Notes: a model not told the origin generated them from the sequence alone. A stretch of DNA of 11,541 nt from Acidobacteriaceae bacterium (GCA_003132825.1 PKYX01000290.1:11620-23160), one strand, 5' to 3'; numbered from the stretch's first letter, positions 1 through 6,332 are shown. Translations and numbers: made by a program.

Positions 1-107
1 GCTTGGATAGCCGAGAAATGCACGAAAACATCTTCGCCGCTTTGCCGGCTGATGAAGCCGTAGCCTTTGGCGTCGTTAAACCACTTTACTGTTCCTTGTT
101 CTGCCAT
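1..107 (-). CDS. Cold-shock protein, CspA family (5' part only)
   Basis: The reverse strand from 107 reads [20 protein letters not shown] and then [15 protein letters not shown], after which the gene leaves the window. This is the N-terminal half of a CspA-type cold-shock domain, a small OB-fold protein of about 67 residues. Both nucleic-acid-binding motifs are complete: RNP1 (KGYGFI, residues 14-19) and RNP2 (VFVHF, residues 28-32). The family binds single-stranded RNA and DNA and acts as an RNA chaperone or antiterminator in the cytoplasm. The start is well fixed, because the Csp signature MxxGTVKWFN begins at this ATG and AAGGA lies at 121-125, 13 bases upstream. The gene is preceded by a 271-base spacer, room for the long leader usual in this family. 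Only 35 complete codons are visible, so whether it is a cold-inducible or a constitutive paralogue cannot be told. Confidence 0.95.
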   Translation of the reverse strand, partial: MAEQGTVKWFNDAKGYGFISRQSGEDVFVHFSAIQ

Positions 108-154
108 TTTGTTGCTTGTATCCTTTTCGATTATTTACGCTGGAAGGGAGTCGG

Positions 155-175
155 AGGTACTAAGGGCAGGTACTA
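155..175. repeat. Direct repeat AGGTACTA, two copies 13 bases apart
   Basis: AGGTACTA occurs at 155-162 and exactly again at 168-175. Read on the minus strand this is TAGTACCT twice, 48 to 68 bases upstream of the cold-shock start codon. A pair with a 13-base period could be a tandem operator or two short elements in the leader RNA. No regulator is recognised, and an 8-base repeat at this distance could be chance. Confidence 0.45.
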
Positions 176-314
176 GCTGATTTGCAAGAAGCTGCTCACA
201 ACCGATTTCAAACCAAACGCATATTTAGATTAGCAGATTGGGGGCCGCGAGGATAGCAAATTCGGGAATGCCCCGGCCCGGTTCGAAATTGGGACTTGCC
301 CCTCCCCGCTTCGC

Positions 315-341
315 GGCTCGCCCATACCGGAAGGGCGAGCC
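315..341 (-). terminator. Strong hairpin after the diguanylate cyclase gene, possible terminator
   Basis: GGCTCGCCC (315-323) and GGGCGAGCC (333-341) pair perfectly over 9 bases around a 9-base loop, 38 bases past the cyclase stop codon. A smaller hairpin, CCGC-TTC-GCGG (306-316), shares two bases with it, so the two stems compete at their junction. No T-run follows on the minus strand, so this is not a classic intrinsic terminator. It may stop transcription weakly, protect the 3' end, or belong to the cold-shock leader. Confidence 0.4.
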
Positions 342-378
342 TTTGGCGGCGCGCGGGCACCTGAGAGTCGCAGCGGCC

Positions 379-1380
379 TTAGTGTTGCCCCACCGCCCGC
401 GATATCCCAGCCATCTCCACTCGGTTCCGCCCGTTGGCCTTGGCCTTGTACAGTGCTAGGTCGGCGGCATACAGAAGCTTCTCGAGGTTAGGCGCGGATG
501 GGCTGGGCGGCATCGCCGAAACAATTCCAATACTGAGAGTCATCGCTACCGGGCCGGCGGTAGTTTCGACCGGCGGGTCGGCGATACAGGCGCGCAACCT
601 TTCCGCGCTGGCCAGCAGAGCGTCGGCGTCACAGCCCGGAACCACGATCAGGAATTCCTCTCCTCCATAGCGCCCTACCCAATCGTAGTTGCGGACTGAG
701 GCCGCCATACGATGGGCTGACTCGCGCAGTACGACGTCACCCACCATGTGCCCCTGGGTGTCATTGACCTGCTTAAAGTGGTCCAGATCCACCATCATCA
801 AACCGAGAGCGCTGCCGGTTCTTTGGTGGAGCTGCACTTCGCGCTCGAGCAATTCCAGAATCGCTCCCCGATTCCACAAGCCGGTGAGCGGATCGTGCGC
901 AGCCTCAAACCGGAGGGCTTCGTGGACCCGGATGAGAGCATCTTGCAGATGGAGGATTCTCTCCCCGGTCCGGATGCGAGCCCGTAGTTCATCCACGTTG
1001 AATGGCTTGGTCAGGTAGTCGTCTGCCCCCGCGCTCAAACCGACTACCACATCCTGCTTGTCGTCCTTGGAAGTCACCAATAGCACGAAATGATAGCGTT
1101 GGCCTTCATGGCGGCGGAGCTGGCGGCAGAGCTCGACACCATCCATCGCGGGCATCATCCAATCGAGGATGGCCATCTGCGGAGAATCAGCCTTTTGCAG
1201 GATATTCCAGGCGTCGAGCCCATTCTCAACCGAAGTAACGCGATAGTCCCACTTCTTCAGCCAATACTCGAGCACGTGGCGAAAGACGGGATCGTCCTCG
1301 GCCACGAGCACTGCGTCGAGAGGCCGCGGCTTTTCCGGCGAGCCCAGGTGGAGAATGCCGTTAGGTGCCGCAGCGATCAT
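379..1380 (-). CDS. Response regulator with REC and GGDEF domains, diguanylate cyclase
   Basis: This PleD/WspR-type protein should make the second messenger c-di-GMP from two GTP when its receiver domain is phosphorylated. The REC domain covers about residues 22-140, with acidic pocket E28-D29-D30, phospho-acceptor D73 in LDWMMP, switch T103 and K125 in TKP. A short helical linker leads to the GGDEF domain at about 160-325. It opens with DPLTGLWNR, has metal-binding D198 in MVDLD, and carries the active-site motif GGEEF at 239-243. An intact RxxD inhibitory site (R230-D233) lies six residues ahead, so product feedback inhibition is likely. There is no membrane segment. Its ATG overlaps the stop of the HPt gene by four bases (ATGA), with AGGA seven bases upstream, so the two are probably co-translated and the HPt protein is the obvious phosphodonor. 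All catalytic residues are present. Confidence 0.95.
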   Translation of the reverse strand: MIAAAPNGILHLGSPEKPRPLDAVLVAEDDPVFRHVLEYWLKKWDYRVTSVENGLDAWNILQKADSPQMAILDWMMPAMDGVELCRQLRRHEGQRYHFVLLVTSKDDKQDVVVGLSAGADDYLTKPFNVDELRARIRTGERILHLQDALIRVHEALRFEAAHDPLTGLWNRGAILELLEREVQLHQRTGSALGLMMVDLDHFKQVNDTQGHMVGDVVLRESAHRMAASVRNYDWVGRYGGEEFLIVVPGCDADALLASAERLRACIADPPVETTAGPVAMTLSIGIVSAMPPSPSAPNLEKLLYAADLALYKAKANGRNRVEMAGISRAVGQH

Positions 1381-1841
1381 CGCCGTGTCCTGTCGGCATC
1401 ATCCTCGATCGCCCGGCGCAAGCCGTCCAGTTCCCGCTCCATCAGCCGGATGGCTTCAGAGACCGCCGAAAGATCTCGTTCGCGTCCCATGTCCTCCAGG
1501 CGCCGAGCCGCCTGGGATGCACCCTTCGCGGCCAGATAACTGACCTCGCCCTTCAGGCTGTGAGCGGCGCGTTGTACGGCCTCGGCGTCGCCGCTGGCCA
1601 TTCCCTGCCGCAGTTTTTCCATCAGTCTCGGCGATTCCTTCAGAAAGATCTGACATAACTCCTGCAGTAGTTCTTCATCGCCCCCCAGCCGATCGAGAAC
1701 TTCGGCGCGACTCCACGAAGGCGCACGTAAAGCGCGGGGACTCGGTTCCGCTTTGGGAACCGGAATGGGGTCAGCGCCGGTCAGCCGAGCCCTGAGCGGC
1801 GCATTCTCTAAGCCCTTCCATTCGGTAGGCCGATCCGCCAT
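1377..1841 (-). CDS. HPt-domain histidine phosphotransfer protein
   Basis: This is a 154-residue soluble protein. Residues 1-40 are a proline-rich, probably disordered lead. The rest is a helical HPt domain with the signature RAAHSLKG, and H94 is the phosphorylated histidine. The pattern around it (LLQELCQIFLKESPRLMEKL upstream, then an alanine-rich helix) fits the four-helix HPt fold. Such proteins shuttle phosphate between receiver domains and have no kinase activity of their own. It is the first gene of an operon with the REC-GGDEF cyclase, overlapping it by ATGA, so it most likely feeds D73 of that protein. A consensus ribosome binding site, CAGGAG (1850-1855), lies eight bases before the ATG and fixes the start. 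The donor is not in the operon; receivers on the opposite strand beyond 2620 are candidates. The promoter was not located. Confidence 0.9.
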   Translation of the reverse strand: MADRPTEWKGLENAPLRARLTGADPIPVPKAEPSPRALRAPSWSRAEVLDRLGGDEELLQELCQIFLKESPRLMEKLRQGMASGDAEAVQRAAHSLKGEVSYLAAKGASQAARRLEDMGRERDLSAVSEAIRLMERELDGLRRAIEDDADRTRR

Positions 1842-2462
1842 TCTGTGCGCTCCTGAGGTTGAGAACTTAGTCGGTCCGCGCGGCGGTTGAAACTCCTGAA
1901 ACCGACAAAGAACTACACTCGGGTTCTTCGGCTGAAGGGAGGTTCTTCATTAGCAGCGCCCCCTTTCCGCTCCACCGGACAATGGCCGTTCGGACTACAG
2001 CGTGGGCCCGTGGCTCCTGCCCAGTCTCGTCTTTCGGATGATCCCACAGCCTTCCCTGCTAAAGGCCTATCCCGGCTCCGCCGATGCTAACTACAGATGC
2101 CGGAACTGCGCCTCTACCCTTTGGGCGCATGGTTCTTCCCCCCGGCCTTGCCAGCAGCGACTTGTACCGCATGATGCCTCAGTCTGATGACGGATTGGTC
2201 CACCGGTTAGGGGCGCTCGCCCTGGCCACCACCCTGGGGTTCATGGGCCTTGAGGTGGCACGAACTAGCCTTCTCCTGGAAGCCGCAGTGGCTCGCTTTC
2301 CGGGATGGAAACCGAGGAGACGAGACTCTTTGGAACATCTGACACCACCGCCTCTCCCGCGCTTGGCGCGGCACGCCGACCGAAGTTCGCTCACCCTCGC
2401 GGCGTCTTCTGGAACTGTGACCGAGGGAAAAGCGGGCAGACCGTCCCCGCCGAGCACGACCA
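1842..2462. other. Long spacer between divergent signalling operons, no supported gene
   Basis: About 620 bases lie between the HPt start and the first recognisable kinase codons. Open frames exist on both strands, but none shows a known motif, a credible ribosome binding site or convincing composition; they look like by-products of high GC. The stretch must hold the HPt promoter on the minus side and may hold the promoter of the plus-strand operon. The only structure noted is the repeat at 1922-1948. The frame that encodes the kinase remnant downstream has a stop at 2418-2420, so the upstream part of that kinase is not here in that frame. No G1 box (DxGxG) was seen ahead of it in the other plus frames. 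Confidence 0.5.
1922..1948. repeat. Direct repeat GGTTCTTC, two copies 19 bases apart
   Basis: GGTTCTTC occurs at 1922-1929 and 1941-1948, about two helical turns apart, some 80-110 bases upstream of the HPt start codon. Between and partly within the copies, CTTC-GGCT-GAAG can form a small hairpin. The position suits an operator for the HPt-cyclase operon, but no binding protein is recognised and chance is possible. Confidence 0.3.
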
Positions 2463-2619
2463 CGCAACGGAATCGGCCTGGCCATCTGCAAGCAGATCAT
2501 CGAACAACACGGCGGAAAAATCTGGGTGGACTCTCACGAGGGACCCGGCGCAACCTTCAAATTCACCTTGCCCGCAGCACTCCACCCGCCCCAGACCGAG
2601 CCCAGGGAGCCATGCACTC
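2463..2619 (+). pseudogene. Remnant of a histidine kinase (C-terminal ATP-binding part)
   Basis: In one plus frame this reads [32 protein letters not shown], then KFTLPAAL. That is the G2 box and last two strands of a HATPase_c domain, nearly identical in layout to the end of the intact kinase downstream (GLGLGLYIVQELVRLHGG, then IWVENRP). Everything before it is missing: the frame is closed by TGA at 2418-2420, and the sensor, HisKA, N box and G1 box are absent. At the other end no stop follows; the frame runs on out of phase into the next gene until about 2795. A frame ending in TGA at 2621-2623 would give the usual ATGA junction with the Rcp1-like gene, so one indel near 2575-2619 may have broken the natural end. 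A fragment this short cannot be a kinase. Confidence 0.75.
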
Positions 2620-3060
2620 ATGAACAGTATTCCTCAAGTTCTATTGGCCGACGACAATCCCGCGGACACAGATCCTGCCCGGGACACCTTGGCACGGAGC
2701 CCCTGGCCAAGTCAGGTCCGCGCCGTCGCCGATGGCGAACAGGCGATGGCTGTCCCCTATCGCCTGGGAAAGTACGCGCACGAGGTTTCCCCTGACCTGG
2801 TCGTCCTCGATCTGAACATGCCGCGGAAGGACGGCCGCGCAGTGCTGGCCGAGGTGAAAGCGGACCCATTCCTAGGCACCACGCCGGTCGCGGTATTCAG
2901 CGCCTCTCGGGCCGGCCTCGACGTCCCCCGCAGCTATGAACTCGGCGCCAACAGCTACGTCAGAAAGCCCGGGAACCTGCACGATTTTGTTTCCGCGGTC
3001 GAATCCATCAGTGCATTCTGGTTTGGCTGCGCACGCCTGCTGCGCAAGGAGGACAAGTGA
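2620..3060 (+). CDS. Rcp1-like single-domain response regulator
   Basis: A 146-residue receiver domain without output domain. It carries the pocket D11-D12, phospho-acceptor D64 in [11 protein letters not shown], switch S94 and K116 in [30 protein letters not shown] and the ending VESISAFWF are typical of the Rcp1/CheY-like subfamily, whose partners are bacteriophytochromes and PAS-type kinases encoded just upstream. Here that place is taken only by the kinase remnant, so the regulator has probably lost its original partner. The segment after the pocket ([10 protein letters not shown]) differs from the usual D-x-R-L-T-x-x-A-L pattern. The ATG at 2620 was chosen because homology begins there and AGGGAG (2604-2609) lies ten bases upstream; an in-frame ATG at 2305 would add about 105 residues with no family resemblance. 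Its stop overlaps the GTG of the next gene. Likely a phosphate shuttle or sink. Confidence 0.9.
   Translation: MNSIPQVLLADDNPADTDPARDTLARSPWPSQVRAVADGEQAMAVPYRLGKYAHEVSPDLVVLDLNMPRKDGRAVLAEVKADPFLGTTPVAVFSASRAGLDVPRSYELGANSYVRKPGNLHDFVSAVESISAFWFGCARLLRKEDK
3046..3052 (+). promoter_or_regulatory. Ribosome binding site that fixes a GTG start
   Basis: AAGGAGG at 3046-3052 is a perfect Shine-Dalgarno sequence inside the last codons of the Rcp1-like gene, four bases before GTG at 3057. It supports GTG, overlapping the upstream TGA as GTGA, as the true start of the kinase gene. Confidence 0.8.
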
Positions 3061-4673
3061 CCGATCAACCGACGCGAGTTTTGTTGATTGAAGATAACCC
3101 GGGCGACGCTGATCTGGTCCGCCTGCGGCTGGTGGAGGGCAACTCGGGGCTCGACGTTTCCTGCGTCGACCGCCTATCGGCTGGGCTGACATCCATGAGC
3201 GAAAAGCCTCCGGCCGTGGTGCTTTTGGATCTCAACCTTCCCGACAGCCGCGGAGCGGAAACCTTTCGCAGTCTGCTGAAGAACGCGCCCGGGGTGCCCG
3301 TCGTGGTGCTCTCCGGTCATGACGACGAAGAACTCGCGACCAACGCCCTGCACCAGGGAGTGCAGGATTACCTGGTCAAGGGCACTTTCAATAGCAAGCA
3401 ACTGGCGTGCGCCATGCGTTATGCCATCGAGCGTCAGGCGCTGCGGACTTCGCTCGATATGAGCCGCAAGCAGCAGTTGCAGTTCAAGGATCAATTTCTG
3501 TCGCACGTTTCGCATGAGTTGCGTACCCCCCTGAGCTCCATTCATCAATTTGTCACCATTCTGCTCGACGGGCTCGCCGGACCAATTCCTCCCGAACAAC
3601 GCGGTCATCTGGAGACCGTGTTGCGCAGCGCGCAGCAGTTGCATTCGATGATCGACGATCTGCTCGAGACCACGCGCGCGGAGTCGGGAAAAATCCGCAT
3701 CGAACCCCGCTGCATTGCCATCGCCGGTGTGGTCGAACAGGCTTCCGCCATGCTGCAAGCCACCGCGCAGGCAAAAAAGATCAGCTTGGGAGTGTCTATC
3801 GAAGACAAAATTCCACTGGTTCAAGCCGATCCCAGCCGGGTTCTGCAAGTGTTGATCAACCTGATTGATAACGCCATCAAATTCACTCCGGCCGGGGGAT
3901 CCGTGCAGGTGAGAGCTTACCTGGTGGAGGCCGACTCAGCCTCCGTCTACCTTTCGGTGACCGATAGCGGCCCTGGCATCAGCCCGGAGGCAAAGGCGTT
4001 GGTTTTCGAGCGTCTGTTTCAGGACACAAACGCCATTGACAACAGCCGCAAAGGTTTGGGTTTGGGACTGTACATTGTGCAGGAGCTAGTGCGCCTTCAC
4101 GGCGGGCGGATTTGGGTGGAGAATCGTCCCGACCATGGCAGTGTGTTCTCTTTTACGTTGCCGCTTTTTTCCCTTTCCCAAATCCTGCTGCCGATTATCA
4201 GCGAGCAAGGACACCTGCGGGATGCCCTCACCCTGGTGCGCGTGGACCTTGCACCACAATGGGAGACAGGCGCGGGCGACTGGACCGACACCTGCAACCT
4301 CTGCCGGGAACTGCTGCGAACCTGCATTGTGCCCGCCAAGGATGTACTCCTGCCCGCTCTTGAAACTGCGCCTCAAGGGGAAACCTTCTTGATCGTGGCC
4401 TCGGCCGACGTGAGCGGCGCTGAGATTCTCACCAAACGCATTCGCAAGCAACTCGACCGCTCCCCGGAATTGAAGGCGACCGCCTCTTACAAGATTGCGA
4501 CAGTTCCGATTTCGCTTCCTCCTGGCGGCACCAAGAAACCCCTGGAAAAGTTGGTGCAGGAAGTTGCCGATGGTATTACAGCATTGGCCCAGGGGGCCCT
4601 GGGGGGAGAAAACCCGACCCCGGCGGAAGACCAAGCACTAACCACAGGAATTGACTTTGCAACTGGAAAATAG
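3057..4673 (+). CDS. REC-HisKA-HATPase sensor kinase with degenerate GGDEF-like C-terminus
   Basis: A soluble 538-residue kinase with no membrane segment. The REC domain (about 7-125) has E12-D13, phospho-acceptor D58 in LDLNLP, S86 and K108. HisKA (about 138-212) has the H box SHVSHELRTPLSS with phosphorylated H153. HATPase_c (about 255-371) has the N box (N268, N272), the G1 box DSGPGI (303-308) and the G2 box GLGLGL (333-338). All residues for autophosphorylation are present. With REC in front of the kinase core, its activity is probably set by phosphorylation of D58 by another kinase. Residues about 388-520 resemble a GGDEF fold without catalysis: LTLVRVDLAP matches the metal-binding strand, but the active motif has become GETF (441-444), followed by LIVASAD and the helix GAEILTKRIRKQL. 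It should not make c-di-GMP; it may bind a partner or ligand. The gene overlaps its upstream neighbour, and the next regulator follows after 42 bases. Confidence 0.93.
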   Translation: MTDQPTRVLLIEDNPGDADLVRLRLVEGNSGLDVSCVDRLSAGLTSMSEKPPAVVLLDLNLPDSRGAETFRSLLKNAPGVPVVVLSGHDDEELATNALHQGVQDYLVKGTFNSKQLACAMRYAIERQALRTSLDMSRKQQLQFKDQFLSHVSHELRTPLSSIHQFVTILLDGLAGPIPPEQRGHLETVLRSAQQLHSMIDDLLETTRAESGKIRIEPRCIAIAGVVEQASAMLQATAQAKKISLGVSIEDKIPLVQADPSRVLQVLINLIDNAIKFTPAGGSVQVRAYLVEADSASVYLSVTDSGPGISPEAKALVFERLFQDTNAIDNSRKGLGLGLYIVQELVRLHGGRIWVENRPDHGSVFSFTLPLFSLSQILLPIISEQGHLRDALTLVRVDLAPQWETGAGDWTDTCNLCRELLRTCIVPAKDVLLPALETAPQGETFLIVASADVSGAEILTKRIRKQLDRSPELKATASYKIATVPISLPPGGTKKPLEKLVQEVADGITALAQGALGGENPTPAEDQALTTGIDFATGK

Positions 4674-4715
4674 CGCGAGAAGCGCAAACACGGAGAGAAA
4701 GATGAGGAACCCCAC

Positions 4716-5111
4716 ATGGAGAAACCAAAGATCCTGATCGTTGACGATGATCCTGACCTGAGGCGGGGACTGAACCTGCGTCTGCGAGCCAACCACTATG
4801 AAACCGCCTATGCCACCGATGGCTTTTCCGCTATTTCTATGGCGCAGAAAGAACGGCCAGATCTGATTATTCTCGACCTGGGATTGCCGGCGGGGGACGG
4901 TTTCGTGGTACTCGAACGCCTGCAGCAGAGCGCCGCGCTTTCCAGTATCCCGGTCATTATCCTGACGGCGCGGGATCCGCAGTCCTCCCGCGAGAAAAGT
5001 CTGAAAGCCGGGGCCACCGCCTTCTTCCAGAAACCGGTGGACAATGGCCGGTTGCTGAACGCAATCCGCACCACCCTAGCTCCGGCATGGCCCGGCACTT
5101 CCCAGGCCTAG
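4716..5111 (+). CDS. Single-domain CheY-like response regulator
   Basis: A 131-residue stand-alone receiver. It shows the pocket D10-D11-D12 in ILIVDDDPD, phospho-acceptor D54 in ILDLGLPAGDG, switch T84 in IILTARD and K106 in FFQKP. All residues for phosphotransfer are present, and there is no room for an output domain. It is the last gene of the plus-strand operon, 42 bases after the kinase, with its own GAGGAA site (4704-4709) six bases before the ATG. By position it is the best candidate acceptor of phosphate from H153 of the kinase. From there phosphate could pass to the HPt protein of the opposite operon, or the protein could act as a phosphate sink. Which one is not decided by the sequence. 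Confidence 0.93.
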   Translation: MEKPKILIVDDDPDLRRGLNLRLRANHYETAYATDGFSAISMAQKERPDLIILDLGLPAGDGFVVLERLQQSAALSSIPVIILTARDPQSSREKSLKAGATAFFQKPVDNGRLLNAIRTTLAPAWPGTSQA

Positions 5112-5141
5112 ACAGCGCAATGAAACGGAGTCTCGGAATCG

Positions 5142-5164
5142 TCTCCCGGAGGTCGGCCGGGAGA
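5142..5164 (+). terminator. Hairpin after the kinase operon, possible terminator
   Basis: TCTCCCGG (5142-5149) pairs perfectly with CCGGGAGA (5157-5164) around a 7-base loop, 31 bases past the stop of the last response regulator gene. No T-run follows, so it is not a textbook intrinsic terminator, but position and stability fit a 3'-end structure. Confidence 0.4.
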
Positions 5165-5183
5165 GGCCCAGCGGGTCCGATGA

Positions 5184-5199
5184 GCGCGCGAACGCGCGC
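5184..5199. repeat. Alternating GC palindrome
   Basis: GCGCGCG (5184-5190), AA, CGCGCGC (5193-5199) is a perfect inverted repeat. With the innermost pair open it forms a six-base stem with a GAAC loop. It may serve as a second transcript-end hairpin. Alternating purine-pyrimidine tracts of this kind can also adopt Z-form DNA; that is a property of the sequence class, not something shown here. Confidence 0.4.
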
Positions 5200-5357
5200 G
5201 GGTCTTCGAGCTGAGTGGTGGACCTAGTCCCGCCGCAGATGGCTGAAGACTCGTCGAGAAAGCCGCTGGACGCTTACCTGGATGATCGAGAAAACAGAAG
5301 AAAGCATTCGGCAGGTTTAGGTACCCGTCATTCCGTCGGGCTGAGCTTGCGCCTCGT

Positions 5358-5714
5358 CTAAGCCAAAAGTGCATTGCCGAGATAGTGTGAGGTGAGCGCC
5401 TCGAGTTCCGCCAGCGGATTGTCGGTTTGGCAATCCTTTCTCGGAGAAAGGCGAATCGCGTTAGAAAACGAATCTTCCATGGCGTGCAGCAGAGTTTGGC
5501 GATCCTTGGTCTGTTGCATTTCCGCCGCAAACGATTCTAAGACTTCAATATCGGCTTCTGGATCGAACGACCGCACACACCGCCAGTCCTGCCTGAAGCG
5601 CACATCAATAAACCCGGCGCTGTTGGAATCAACCAACACTACGCCGATATTGATGAACTCGCCGCTAACTGCATTCGGAAAATACTGGACCAGTGAGAAC
5701 CCTAATTTGGGCAT
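5358..5714 (-). CDS. DUF3037-family protein
   Basis: A 118-residue protein with no signal peptide or membrane segment. The opening LGFSLVQYFPNAVSGEFINI followed by GVVLVD matches the hallmark of DUF3037 (aromatic-SLVRYxPDxVRGExVNVGVVL). The following RFRQDW and the acidic FDPEADIEVLESF fit the next conserved blocks. The biochemical role of the family is unknown. From general knowledge its genes are often found beside a HipA-like protein; no such gene lies within 5 kb on either side, so this copy looks solitary. The ATG is chosen from family resemblance; the ribosome binding site is weak (AGGG about ten bases upstream). A possible -10 sequence lies at 5748-5753. The family call rests on motif memory, not on a search. 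Confidence 0.7.
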   Translation of the reverse strand: MPKLGFSLVQYFPNAVSGEFINIGVVLVDSNSAGFIDVRFRQDWRCVRSFDPEADIEVLESFAAEMQQTKDRQTLLHAMEDSFSNAIRLSPRKDCQTDNPLAELEALTSHYLGNALLA

Positions 5715-5747
5715 CGCCGTGCACCCTGCCGTCGGACGCGGGAAACC

Positions 5748-5753
5748 ATTCTA
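5748..5753 (-). promoter_or_regulatory. Possible -10 element for the DUF3037-type gene
   Basis: TAGAAT on the minus strand matches the sigma-70 -10 consensus in five of six positions, 33 bases before the ATG, which would give a leader of about 25 bases. The -35 position (TGAGAA at 17-base spacing) is poor, so this is tentative. Confidence 0.25.
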
Positions 5754-5910
5754 CCACTCCGGGGCGCCGCTTCTCATTTAGTTGCTTATCCATTAGTGGG
5801 AAGAAGGCGGGGAGCATAAACCCGGAGAATAGGTTCGCGGCAAGCAGATTTGTCTTCCGGCTACGATCATCAGCTACATAGTGCGTGCCCGAGCAGGAGC
5901 CCAGGACAAG

Positions 5911-6318
5911 TCAAGAGATAACTCGATCGAGACTCTTCACGCCGCTCGGGGCCGGCGAAGCAACGTGCAGGGTGGAGCCAGCGGCTCCAAACAGATGGGA
6001 CTCTCGGGGATCTTCTGGCCTGTACCAGACAGTGAGTTTCTGAGCACGGCAATCCGACACGAAATCCCAAGCCTCTTGCTCGGTGAGGAAGTACCTGGCG
6101 CACCATCCTGAGTAGTGCAGGCCATCGACCACGTAGCCGTACATCACACCCCCAAGATATTCCCTTTCATCCGAGACTCGATAAACGTTCGCGGACTCCA
6201 CGCTGGCCGGGACCTCCGGATAATGCGCCAACACCATGAGCCCGATCCTTTTGGCGAAAAGCAGGCTGCCACTGGAGGCCAGCAACAGCCCACCCACTAG
6301 AGAGAAAGTAGCAATCAT
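5911..6318 (-). CDS. One-helix membrane protein, DUF3592-like
   Basis: From the ATG at 6318 the protein has 135 residues. A hydrophobic helix at about 3-22 is followed by K23-R24 and a mostly polar domain. MYGYVVDGLHYSG (59-71) and LTVWYRPEDPRESHL (95-109) match the DUF3592 pattern of an extended Y-x-Y-x-V strand, then V-x-Y-x-P-x-(D/N)P-x-x-S-x-L. Most family members have a second helix after this motif; here only a 26-residue polar tail follows. Role unknown, probably anchored in the inner membrane. An open frame continues upstream to 6561, but that part shows no resemblance and contains a CRP-like palindrome, so it is taken as promoter. No Shine-Dalgarno sequence precedes the ATG, and the predicted transcript start lies only two bases ahead, so translation may be leaderless. 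Confidence 0.65.
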   Translation of the reverse strand: MIATFSLVGGLLLASSGSLLFAKRIGLMVLAHYPEVPASVESANVYRVSDEREYLGGVMYGYVVDGLHYSGWCARYFLTEQEAWDFVSDCRAQKLTVWYRPEDPRESHLFGAAGSTLHVASPAPSGVKSLDRVIS

Positions 6319-6326
6319 GTAGGCGA

Positions 6327-6332
6327 AGGATA
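6327..6332 (-). promoter_or_regulatory. Possible -10 element downstream of the CRP-like site
   Basis: TATCCT on the minus strand matches TATAAT in four of six positions. It lies exactly where the -10 would fall if the palindrome at 6354-6369 is centred at -41.5, which puts +1 at 6320 and the ATG at +3. CATTAT (6330-6335) is an alternative with similar score. Confidence 0.3.

Larger units (their letters stand above)
108..378 (-). promoter_or_regulatory. Spacer and probable 5' leader of the cold-shock gene
   Basis: This 271-base stretch separates the cold-shock start from the end of the diguanylate cyclase gene, both on the minus strand. No coding sequence in it is supported. It holds the ribosome binding site (121-125), a direct repeat (155-175) and a strong hairpin (315-341). 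The half nearest the cold-shock gene is AT-richer than the surroundings. No clear -35/-10 pair stands out, so the promoter is not placed. Cold-shock mRNAs of this family commonly have long structured leaders; that one exists here is inference. Confidence 0.5.
5112..5357. other. Spacer between convergent genes, hairpin-rich
   Basis: The kinase operon and the DUF3037-type gene converge here across 246 bases. No coding sequence is supported. Two inverted repeats (5142-5164 and 5184-5199) lie 30-90 bases after the operon's last stop. The remainder shows nothing recognisable. Confidence 0.5.

Noticed and set aside
2305..2619. In-frame N-terminal extension of the Rcp1-like regulator from ATG 2305
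   Set aside because: The receiver domain begins right after ATG 2620, the extension reads the kinase remnant out of phase, and AGGGAG supports the later start.
2084..2623. A 179-codon plus-strand open frame ending in TGA that overlaps the ATG of the Rcp1-like gene
   Set aside because: It shows no domain, contains proline- and arginine-rich runs typical of a shadow frame, and its second half is an out-of-phase reading of the kinase remnant. The neat ATGA junction is more likely a trace of the ancestral kinase end.
3174..3848. A 224-codon minus-strand open frame inside the histidine kinase gene
   Set aside because: It is antisense to well-supported HisKA and REC coding sequence and shows no motif of its own.
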